Shown here one piece after another: positions 1 to 8,022 of a DNA stretch of 64,000 nt. The stretch's first letter is position 1. Each line of letters opens with the position of its first letter. Location: NCBI GenBank assembly GCA_022316685.1, contig JAKJHU010000612.1, forward strand, positions 1 to 64,000, in the 5' to 3' direction. The notes under the pieces are model-generated. The model saw only the letters and a list, made by a program, of their open reading frames with translations, made no database searches and was not told where the DNA came from. Position numbers and translations under genes: made by a program. The DNA comes from Progne subis subis. Taxonomy: Eukaryota; Chordata; Aves; Passeriformes; Hirundinidae.

Positions 1-310
1 AGCCACCAAGGGCAGCTGAGCTCTGCCTTTGGCACAGTCAGCCCTGCCCAGCCCAGGCAAAGCCCAGCAATTCCTTGTGTGTGCCTGGCCCTGCTGTCAG
101 CCCCGGCAGCGGCTGCATGGCCCCTTTGTGCCGCGCTGGCCCAGCCATGGTGCCACAGCCCCTGTGCAGGCGCAGGGCAGGACAGGAGCATTGCGGGTGG
201 GAACGGCCCCTGTGCCGTGGTGCCCACAGCAGCCTTGGGGCTTTGTGCCCCATGGCCTCCCTGCTGGGCAGCCTCTGCCAGCTCCTGCACAGCCCGTGGC
301 ACCTGTGGGG

Positions 311-1242
311 ATGCACAGACAGCCATTCCTCGGGCTCTGCCGGGCTCTGGGCCAGCAGAGAGGCCGGGCAGGGCTGGCCATGGCCGGGAACAGGCCCTGA
401 GCCCCACAGGAGGATGGAGCTGGGCCACAGCCAAACTGCCCCGCAAACCTGGGCTGAGCAGCCAGGGCTGGCAATAGCTGGGGACAGCGGCTGGCGCTGA
501 CAAATGTCCTGGGCCGTGTTCCTGCTCTGTCCATGCCACCAAGGGCACAGAGCAGCCTCCTCTCTGGCCACTTGCCTGTTTTCAATGCCTTCCAGAGGCG
601 CTGGCTCTGCCCCACAAGGCCTGGGCTGAGTCCTGCCCCTGCACGCTCACTCAGGCTGAGATGGACACTGATGGTTTCTGTGGCAGGCTCTCTCAGCCCA
701 GCCCAGCTCCCTCCAAGCTCTGCCAGCTGCCCTGAGCTCTCGGCAGCACCAAGGGCCTCTCCCCAGCACAGCCCAGCCGGCTCTGGCCCCACAGCTCTGC
801 TCAGGGCAGGCTGCTCTGGGCAGGGGCCCCACGGCCTCAGCCCCTCGGAAGGGCACAGCAGCAGCTGCAGCTCAGACAGGACTCAGCCCCAGCCATGGGG
901 AAGGTGCTGGGCCAGGGGAAAAGGAGGCTCCCTCTGTGCCCTGCTCCCCTCTCCCTGAGGTGCTGAGAGTCATTCCTGCTCTGATGAGGATGGATCCACA
1001 GCCCCTTGGAAGTTGCTGATGAATTTTACTACTCCAGAGGCCTCTTCAATCTTGAGCTCTTCACTTCAGGAAATCAATGACAAAAGTTCATAAACATTTG
1101 TTCAAAACATCCAAACAAGAAAAGCCCCTGGGCTTAATTTCAGTTTTTTATACTTCTGTGGTTAATTAGATAGATTTTGGAAGTGTATTCAAAGTGAATA
1201 TACTATATGGAAAACAATGCAGAGAGGACTGTTTTCTCCTGG
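311..1242. repeat. Arm A of a large inverted duplication (outer part)
   Basis: Read on the + strand, this stretch matches the reverse complement of about 28690-29615 almost base for base, e.g. the block with 'ggctctgggccagcagagag' and the 'atggacactgatggtttctg' block. Arm A carries roughly 125 extra bases near 490-625 that arm B lacks. Long ORFs occur on both strands, but they reflect GC-rich, stop-poor sequence and none has recognisable domains. The homology resumes beyond ERV1 at 10854. Positions 1-310 lie outside the match; I see only GC-rich sequence of no recognised kind there. Confidence 0.8.
1239..1242. repeat. Target-site duplication of ERV1, left copy (ctgg)
   Basis: The four bases ctgg directly before the 5' LTR are repeated directly after the 3' LTR at 10854-10857. 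A 4-bp duplication is usual for gammaretrovirus-like integrases. The empty site in arm B (near 28670-28680) is unduplicated. Confidence 0.75.
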
Positions 1243-1850
1243 TGAGACAGAGAAAATAAAGCAAGGGTGCCTGGCAAGAGCACACTATATTAACAGAGAA
1301 CTCTTCTTTAAAAGCACCAGCCTGTCACATATTAGTTTCAAGTCCCCCCCCAGCAGATCAATCTTCTCTCTGGCCCCAGTGGGACTTCCAAATTCCTCCT
1401 TTAGGGCTCTGGTCACCGTTATGCCCACCTGGTACTGATTATCTACGCATTCTTTGGGCCCCAAAACGGGTAACATGATATAGGAGATGGCCAAAAGGAC
1501 AAAAGAGCATGCGCAAGGAGACAAGTTGAAAAGTTCAGCTCAGAGGATGACTATGTGCTTCATCCCCAAAGACCCCCGACGACCACCGGAGTGATCAATA
1601 AGGAGCAGTGCGCAGCCTCAAATAGGCGTGGAACTAATTTTAATACAAAGCGGGGACCGGCGGGGTTAGAAAATAAATATGTATTAGGTCGTATCGTATA
1701 ACCCTAGTTTGTAGAGATAAAAAGGGGGAAACAAAGCTCCCAGGTGTGCATGTCTTTGAGGAGTTATCCCCATGCACCTCAGCGCTGAATAAATTCATAC
1801 CTACTCTCATAACCACTCTGTGAGTTATAGAGTCTTCTCTCCGCACATCA
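1243..1850 (+). repeat. ERV1 5' LTR (608 bp)
   Basis: Starts TGAGACAG and ends CACATCA, the retroviral TG...CA form. Compared with the 3' LTR I found only two single-base indels, near 1672 and 1688. A TATA-like ATAAAAAG lies at 1717-1724 and a polyadenylation signal AATAAA at 1788-1793, which suggests a short R and U5. A 79-codon ORF runs antisense through U3 in both LTRs. Confidence 0.93.
1788..1793 (+). terminator. Polyadenylation signal AATAAA in the ERV1 5' LTR
   Basis: AATAAA sits about 70 bases after the TATA-like box and about 57 bases before the LTR end. The same hexamer in the 3' LTR, near 10791, would serve the viral RNA. Confidence 0.7.
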
Positions 1851-1853
1851 TTT

Positions 1854-1871
1854 TGGCGAGCCAGGCAGGAG
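1854..1871 (+). promoter_or_regulatory. ERV1 primer-binding site, tRNA-Arg-like
   Basis: Three bases after the LTR comes TGGCGAGCCAGGCAGGAG. It matches the complement of a vertebrate tRNA-Arg (ACG) 3' end, as I recall that tRNA, at all but one of 18 positions. ERV2 has a more decayed version at 38089-38106, so the two elements share primer use. Confidence 0.7.
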
Positions 1872-2404
1872 AATCTCTGTCTGGCTGTGGGAGCGGGCGA
1901 GGAGCGGATTCCCTGGCGCGCCCCCAGGACCTTCCCAGGAGGGACCCCGGACCTCGGCTCGCTCACCGTGGGGACAGACAACGACCTGCTGGCCTTGTGG
2001 ATAAAGGTATGAATTAAATATCGGGGAAGGGGCAGCTGATAAGTCGTGCAGAGACGTCTGACGCACAGCACAGTCCCGGTGGGCTTGCAAGCAGCCGGCC
2101 AGGGAGAAGCCGGACACAGAGGGGGAGGGATCGATCCCCGGCCGATAGCGTGGCCGATGAGAAGGGGTCTCACTGAGCTGATAGAGCAGCCCGCTAGCGA
2201 CTCTGGGGGTGAGTCGAGTGAACCCTTGTTTTGCTGCTATTTTGTGTGAATGCTAAGTCCGGACACGTTGAGTCATTGAGTATGATCAGTGAGTGAGAGA
2301 GTGAGTGAGATGCACCAGAGGTGCGGAGCGATTGTGGAGCTCTATCCGCGTTTCCGACCTCGGGCGACTGAGGCGGCCGGAGAAAGGCAAAGCGACTGGA
2401 GTCA

Positions 2405-2644
2405 GTGTGGGGCAAACCCGAGTGTGAACGAGGGGCGTTATGTTTGAGTGTGAAGTGGTTAACATTTGTTCCAACCGTGCATAGACAAATTGGCAGAGTC
2501 TCTCCTCAGCAGTGGTTTGGGCTTGATCCCTGGGAATCGATTTATCCAGTGAATCATTGGCTAGAAAGAGGGAATGAACAGGTCTATCTAAAAGGAATAT
2601 ACAGAATTTCTGCAGGGAGATTGGTGGCCTTGGACTGGGAATAA
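2405..2644 (+). CDS. ERV1 leader ORF, first segment (unknown, ends at TAA)
   Basis: A 79-codon ORF in the long leader upstream of gag, Trp-rich (motif QQWFGLDPWESIYPVNHW). Its TAA at 2642-2644 is in the same frame as the cysteine-rich segment that follows, so the two may be one ORF with a stop, or the stop may be decay. I know no family for it. The length of the leader and the persistence of reading frames suggest an accessory gene, but this is inference. Confidence 0.4.
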   Translation: MWGKPECERGALCLSVKWLTFVPTVHRQIGRVSPQQWFGLDPWESIYPVNHWLERGNEQVYLKGIYRISAGRLVALDWE

Positions 2645-2953
2645 CCTGCAGTACAGACCCTAAGTATTCCAGGGGAGGTGAATGGGATAGCCTGTTCTTG
2701 TGGGAGACTTAGAGCTGTCAGAGAATCAAGACGTTGGGTGTGGGTATTATTGCAGTGTAGAAATTGTGAAGAACGTTGGTATTGTTACGTTAATAACCAG
2801 CAGGGCATATGCCCCCTGTGTAAACTGGAATATTATCTTAATCAGGTTAATGTTGAACCAAAAACTCTGAAGGTTGTACGTGGAAAGTCACATAGTGTGC
2901 CTGCAGATTGGGCTGTGTGTGAAGATAATTGGGAAGTGACTCTGAAATTGTGA
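2645..2953 (+). CDS. ERV1 leader ORF, cysteine-rich segment (putative zinc-binding accessory protein)
   Basis: Open from just after the TAA at 2642-2644 to a TGA at 2951-2953. The first usable start-like codon is GTG at 2678, with no ATG there. Counted from 2678 it has Cys 6, 8, 27, 30, 36, 45 and 48. The block CxxC-x5-C-x8-CxxC is spaced exactly as in the ORF at 36296-36517 (minus) of ERV2, and both share NGIAC and WVLLQC. A zinc-ribbon fold is plausible. It ends 47 bases before the gag ATG. Function unknown. Conservation between two diverged proviruses supports real coding. Confidence 0.6.
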   Translation, partial: PAVQTLSIPGEVNGIACSCGRLRAVRESRRWVWVLLQCRNCEERWYCYVNNQQGICPLCKLEYYLNQVNVEPKTLKVVRGKSHSVPADWAVCEDNWEVTLKL

Positions 2954-3000
2954 GAGGAAAAGTTTGGACGAAAACAGGACAGAACAAGGAGAAGGAAATA

Positions 3001-4491
3001 ATGGGTATTGAACAAAGCAAAGAGATCCCCAAAGCGAGTCCGCTAGGTTGTATTATTGCACATTGGAAAAATATTGCTGGACGTGGGGGAACTGAGAACA
3101 AGAGAGATCTTATTAGATTTTGCAGAGATTGGTGGCCACTATATAAATTGGATGATGGGGCGAGATGGCCACCGAGCGGAACTTTGGATTATAACACGCT
3201 ATTGCAACTCATGCTATTTCTTAGGAGAGAAGGCAAGTGGACAGAGGTGTCATATGCCGATATGTTTTTCTCCCTTCGAAATCACCCCGAGTGGCAGAGG
3301 GATTGTGGGATCAGGGCTCCATCTGACCCTCTGGTGTTAGCCCTGGAGAAAGAGAATAAGACTAAGAGAGGAGGGCTTAAACGGTGTTGTTCAGCATGTA
3401 GCATAGGGCAAAGATGTACAAAATCAGACAAGGTTTACCAAACTGTGGCCCAGGAACAAGACCTGGCAAATGATTTGCTTAAGCCTCCCCACATAAGACA
3501 AGAAAGGGATGAGGAGGAGGATGTAGACTCAGAGGGTGCAGACACTTTCCCGATTGCACACCGGACTAGACAACAGACACACATATTACAGGCACCTCTG
3601 CGTGAGGCAGTGGGATCAGAGGGAGGAATGGTATTGGTTAAAGTTCCCTTCTCCACAATTGATTTGGAAGCATGGGAAAAGGTCGCTAAAAACTATCGCA
3701 GTGATCCAGTTAACACAGCCAAACGTCTGCGATATATAATAAAACAACACAATCCAGATTGGAGCGATATGCAATTATTATTGGATGCTCTGACTGAGAC
3801 AGAAAAACAATTAATCATAAAAATGGCAGGGGATCTGGCAGAAGATTATTATAAAACCCAACAGCTGGATGTGAAGGATTATTTCCCACTCCAAAACCCA
3901 CAGTGGGATCCAAACAGAACAGCAGAATTGAAAAAGTTGGAAAGCTATCAGGAGTGGATTGCAAAGGGGATGGAAAGAGCCATTCCCAAAACAATAAATT
4001 GGTCAGCCTTATATGCAATCAAACAGGGGCCCTCTGAGTCGCCATCTGAATTCCTTGAGAAATTAAGAGATGCTATGCGTCGTCACACATCACTGGACCC
4101 TGGGTCTGAAGTAGGGATACAGCAGCTAGTTAACTTATTCCTAGGGCAATCTTCAAGTGACATAAGGCGTAAACTTCAAAAGCTTCGGGGAACAGATGGG
4201 AGGAACTTAGAGACTTTGTTAGATGAGGCGTGGAGAGTCTTTAGTAACCGGGAAGAAGGATATAAACAAGGAATGAGGAAGCTTGTAGCTGTTGTAAGTG
4301 AGAGAGAGAGGGGAAAACGTGGGCAGAGACCACCTAGGCAAGGCCCATCCCGGCTGGGCAGAGACCAGTGTGCGATCTGTAAGAAATATGGACACTGGAA
4401 AAATCAATGGCCAGAACAAAGACGGGGTGGCTTTCAGGACAAGGGAAACCGAGAGAAAGGAAAGGTAACTGCATATGTGGAAGAAGACTGA
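3001..4491 (+). CDS. gag: ERV1 Gag polyprotein (496 aa)
   Basis: I take the ATG at 3001 because the product begins MGIEQSK, with glycine 2 fit for myristoylation as in gammaretroviral matrix; the frame is open for 24 more codons upstream but has no ATG. The capsid part has the class I homology region (QGPSESPSEFLEKLRDAMRR). Near the C-terminus the single zinc knuckle reads CAICKKYGHWKNQW: the fourth ligand, normally Cys, is Trp, which should weaken zinc binding and RNA packaging. It ends in TGA at 4489-4491, and pro-pol continues in the same frame, as in read-through retroviruses. Confidence 0.9.
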   Translation: MGIEQSKEIPKASPLGCIIAHWKNIAGRGGTENKRDLIRFCRDWWPLYKLDDGARWPPSGTLDYNTLLQLMLFLRREGKWTEVSYADMFFSLRNHPEWQRDCGIRAPSDPLVLALEKENKTKRGGLKRCCSACSIGQRCTKSDKVYQTVAQEQDLANDLLKPPHIRQERDEEEDVDSEGADTFPIAHRTRQQTHILQAPLREAVGSEGGMVLVKVPFSTIDLEAWEKVAKNYRSDPVNTAKRLRYIIKQHNPDWSDMQLLLDALTETEKQLIIKMAGDLAEDYYKTQQLDVKDYFPLQNPQWDPNRTAELKKLESYQEWIAKGMERAIPKTINWSALYAIKQGPSESPSEFLEKLRDAMRRHTSLDPGSEVGIQQLVNLFLGQSSSDIRRKLQKLRGTDGRNLETLLDEAWRVFSNREEGYKQGMRKLVAVVSERERGKRGQRPPRQGPSRLGRDQCAICKKYGHWKNQWPEQRRGGFQDKGNREKGKVTAYVEED

Positions 4492-7400
4492 AGAGGACCG
4501 GTAGATCTCACCCCAGAAGATCCACTGGTTATAAAATTGGAACTGGGGGAAAAAGGGAAAGAAGTAGAATTCCTGGTTGACACAGGAGCAACATATTCAG
4601 CCTTAAATAAGACTTTGGCACCTGTGGGGAAGAATTATGTTACAGTGATAGGAGCAACTGGCCAACCTGAAAAAGCATATTTTTGTAAACCATTAAAGTA
4701 TAAGCTTGGAAAGCAATGGGGCATTCATAAATTCCTATATCTGCCCAGCTCCCCAAGACACCTTTTGGGGAGAGACTTGCTAGAACAATTACAAGTAACC
4801 ATTAAATTTAAAAATGGGGAGGTCATTCTGGAGGTAAATGATGAACAATATATTGAGGCATTAAGTTTAATGTTGACAACTGTTCAAACAGAGGGGGAAA
4901 TTAGCAAAGAAATAATAAATCAAGTGTTTCCTGGAGTATGGGCCTCCAATGTACCAGGGAGAGCGAAAAATGCACTTCCAATATTAATCAAACTTAAGGA
5001 AGGGAAACAACCAGTTAGAATTAAACAGTACCCCCTGAAAAAGGAAGATAGGGAAGGAATTAGTCCCGTAATTGAAAACTTTTTGCAATTAGGGTTATTA
5101 AAGGAGTGCCTGTCTGAGTTCAACACTCCCATTTTGCCAGTCCGAAAACATGATGGATCATACCGGATAGTACAAGATTTAAGGGCTATTAACAAAATAA
5201 CTGAGGACCTTTATCCTGTGGTAGCAAATCCATACACTCTGTTGACATGTCTAACACCTGAGTTAACTTGGTTTACTGTTTTAGACTTGAAAGATGCCTT
5301 CTTTTGCCTCCCTATCCATGAGGACAGCCAGAAAATTTTTGCATTTGAATGGGAAAAACCCAAAAGCGGGCGCAAATCCCAGCTCACATGGTCAGTTCTG
5401 CCTCAAGGTTTCAAGAACTCTCCCACTCTGTTTGGGGAACAACTTGCCAAAGACCTGGAATCCTGGGAGGCTCCCCCGGAAGAGGGAAAGTTACTGCAGT
5501 ATGTGGACGACATCCTCATAGCTACCCGGACGAAAGAGGCATGTGTAGCCTGGACAGTAAGCCTTCTAAATTTCCTGGGACTACAGGGGTACAGGGTATC
5601 AAAGAAAAAGGCCCAGGTTGTGAAGCAAAAGGTAACCTACCTGGGTTATGAAATCAGTGCAGGACAGCGGACCCTAGGGCAAGATCGCAAAGAAGCGATA
5701 TGCCAAACCCCGAGGCCTCAAACGGTAAAGGAACTGCGAACATTCCTAGGAATGACGGGATGGTGTAGGCTCTGGATACACAGCTATGGGTTGCTCGTGA
5801 AACCTCTGTATGCGCTCATTACAAACGGGAACAGAAACCTCCAGTGGACAAAAGAGGCCACGCAAGCCTTTCATCAACTGAAGAATGCTCTGATGTCAGC
5901 CCCGGCTCTAGGACTCCCGAATGTAAGTAAACCGTTTTTCCTGTTCTCCCATGAAAAGCAGGGAATTGCCCTGGGGATACTGGCCCAGGACCTGGGTCCA
6001 TACCGGAGAGCAGTTGCTTACTTCTCCAAGCAACTAGACACAACAGCCAAGGGATGGCCGGGATGCCTCAGAGCTGTTGCAGCTGTGGTGCTGAATATTC
6101 AAGAGGCACGCAAATTCACTCTGGGCCAGAAAATGACTGTATGTGTGTCTCACACAGTGTCTGCAGTCCTGGAAGTAAAGGGCGGGCACTGGCTTTCCCC
6201 ACAAAGGTTCCTGAAATATCAAGCGATCATGGTGGAACAAGACGATGTTGAGATAGTTGTAACTAACATTATCAACCCAGCTTCTTTCCTCAGTGGGAAT
6301 CAAGGGGAGCCAGTACACCACGACTGCCTGGAGACTATCGAAGCCTCTTACTCCAGCCGCCCGGATCTGAAGGACGCCCCTTTGGATGATGCAGAAACCT
6401 GGTTCACTGATGGGAGCAGTTACGTCATCAGTGGAAAGCGACGTGCTGGGTATGCAGTTACCACCTGCAGAGAGGTAATAGAATCTGGACCCTTGCCAAC
6501 AGATACCTCTGCACAAAAGGCTGAGATAATCGCTCTAACCCGTGCTCTAGAGATCGCAAAAGGAAAGAAAGTAAACATTTATACAGACTCAAGATATGCA
6601 TTTGGGGTTGTACACGCACATGGAGCCATTTGGAAAGAAAGGGGACTGTTAAACTCACAAGGGAAAAACATCAAGCATTCTCAGGAAATACTGCGGCTAC
6701 TGGAAGCAGTCCAGCTACCTGAGCAGGTAGCAATTATGCACATCAAGGCACACCAGAAGGTGAGCTCTGAATTGGAGGAAGGAAACGAGCTGGCGGACAG
6801 AGAGGCAAAAGAAGCAGCAAAAGGTGAGGTAACGATCGAGGGAGCCTTAATTCCTGATGGACAGGTCTCCCTGGAAGGTAAGCCAGTATATACCAGAAAA
6901 GATAGAAAATTAATTCAGGATCAAGGAGGGAAGTATAACCAAGAGGGATGGGCTATTACTGCAGGTGGGATAATAGTCATCCCTTCTCATTTATTATGGT
7001 CTCTAGTAAGAGAGGAACATCAGAAAACACACTGGGGAATAGAAGCCCTGTATAACTATCTAATTGAAAAGATTACTGCCAGGAATTTATATTCTACTGT
7101 TATCCAGGTAACCCGGCAGTGTGATATTTGCCTCCAGACCAAACCCAAAAATACTCCCAAACCAAAACTAGGTCAAATTGGAAAAGGCCATGGGCCTGGA
7201 CAACAGTGGCAAATTGACTTTTCAGAACTCCCAAGAAAAGGGGGGTATCGATACTTGCTGGTTTTAACAGATACCTTTTCAGGGTGGCCAGAGGCTTTTC
7301 CCACCAGGACTGCCAAAGCCCGGGAGGTAACCAAAGTATTACTACAAGAGGTAATACCACGCTTTGGAGTTCCAGCCACAATATCTTCAGATAGGGGGCC

Positions 7401-7593
7401 ACACTTTATTTCAAAAATAGTGCAACAAATCAGTCGTCACCTGGGCATAGACTGGGAGCTCCATACCCCTTATCGCCCCCAATCAAGTGGCCAAGTGGAA
7501 AAAATGAACCATTTAATAAAACAGCAAATCGTTAGGCTGGGACAAGAAGCTAATTTACCCTGGCCTCAATCTCTCCCACTGGCATTGCTGTGA
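4492..7593 (+). CDS. pol: ERV1 Pro-Pol: protease, reverse transcriptase, RNase H, integrase (to internal TGA)
   Basis: In frame with gag beyond its TGA; no ATG is needed if read through. Residues counted from 4537. Protease active site LVDTGATYS at about 15-17. Reverse transcriptase has [17 protein letters not shown] and YVDD at 322-325. RNase H has WFTDGSSY (Asp 625), YTDSRYAF and ELADREA. Integrase has the His-His-Cys-Cys zinc site (HQKTH, CDIC) and catalytic Asp, Asp, Glu in [14 protein letters not shown] and GQVEKMN. The order and motifs are those of gammaretroviral pol. A TGA at 7591-7593 interrupts the frame after the catalytic core. Confidence 0.92.
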   Translation, partial: RGPVDLTPEDPLVIKLELGEKGKEVEFLVDTGATYSALNKTLAPVGKNYVTVIGATGQPEKAYFCKPLKYKLGKQWGIHKFLYLPSSPRHLLGRDLLEQLQVTIKFKNGEVILEVNDEQYIEALSLMLTTVQTEGEISKEIINQVFPGVWASNVPGRAKNALPILIKLKEGKQPVRIKQYPLKKEDREGISPVIENFLQLGLLKECLSEFNTPILPVRKHDGSYRIVQDLRAINKITEDLYPVVANPYTLLTCLTPELTWFTVLDLKDAFFCLPIHEDSQKIFAFEWEKPKSGRKSQLTWSVLPQGFKNSPTLFGEQLAKDLESWEAPPEEGKLLQYVDDILIATRTKEACVAWTVSLLNFLGLQGYRVSKKKAQVVKQKVTYLGYEISAGQRTLGQDRKEAICQTPRPQTVKELRTFLGMTGWCRLWIHSYGLLVKPLYALITNGNRNLQWTKEATQAFHQLKNALMSAPALGLPNVSKPFFLFSHEKQGIALGILAQDLGPYRRAVAYFSKQLDTTAKGWPGCLRAVAAVVLNIQEARKFTLGQKMTVCVSHTVSAVLEVKGGHWLSPQRFLKYQAIMVEQDDVEIVVTNIINPASFLSGNQGEPVHHDCLETIEASYSSRPDLKDAPLDDAETWFTDGSSYVISGKRRAGYAVTTCREVIESGPLPTDTSAQKAEIIALTRALEIAKGKKVNIYTDSRYAFGVVHAHGAIWKERGLLNSQGKNIKHSQEILRLLEAVQLPEQVAIMHIKAHQKVSSELEEGNELADREAKEAAKGEVTIEGALIPDGQVSLEGKPVYTRKDRKLIQDQGGKYNQEGWAITAGGIIVIPSHLLWSLVREEHQKTHWGIEALYNYLIEKITARNLYSTVIQVTRQCDICLQTKPKNTPKPKLGQIGKGHGPGQQWQIDFSELPRKGGYRYLLVLTDTFSGWPEAFPTRTAKAREVTKVLLQEVIPRFGVPATISSDRGPHFISKIVQQISRHLGIDWELHTPYRPQSSGQVEKMNHLIKQQIVRLGQEANLPWPQSLPLALL

Positions 7594-8022
7594 ATCCGAA
7601 CCAAGCCTAGAGCTAAGGAAAAATTAAGTCCCTTTGAAATGCTCTACGGGAGACCGTATGGCGTGCAAAAGGGATTGTCTACCCAGATAGGGGAGGAGAG
7701 GCTGACTGCCTATATGATAGCCTTAAGCAAACAGCTCAAAGCAATTGAGAAGCATGTGGCTGGAACTCGGAGCAGAGGGCTGGATGGGCCAGTGCATGAC
7801 ATACAGCCTGGAGATTATGTGTATGTTAAGTCTCTTACAGAAAAAACTTTGGAGCCACAGTGGGAAGGACCGTTCCAGGTGCTTCTCACCACCTTCACTG
7901 CAGTTAAAATCAAGGAACAGAGCGCCTGGATTCACCATTCTCGAGTGAAGAAGGCTCCAGAAACTCCTTGGAAAGTAACCCCGGGTAACAATGGACTGAA
8001 ATTGAAACTTACGCGGGCATAA
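7594..8022 (+). pseudogene. pol: ERV1 integrase C-terminal part, after the in-frame TGA
   Basis: Same frame as the upstream pol, separated from it only by the TGA at 7591-7593. It carries the usual FEMLYGRPY motif and the C-terminal beta-barrel region (GDYVYVKSL, LEPQWEGPFQVLLTT), as in gammaretroviral integrases. A lone nonsense codon in an otherwise open frame points to one recent mutation. Its TAA at 8020-8022 overlaps the env ATG by one base. Confidence 0.85.

Noticed and set aside
29..958. Overlapping ORFs of 120-231 codons on both strands
   Set aside because: GC-rich, stop-poor sequence in arm A; several frames are open at once, none has a domain, and the frames differ in arm B.
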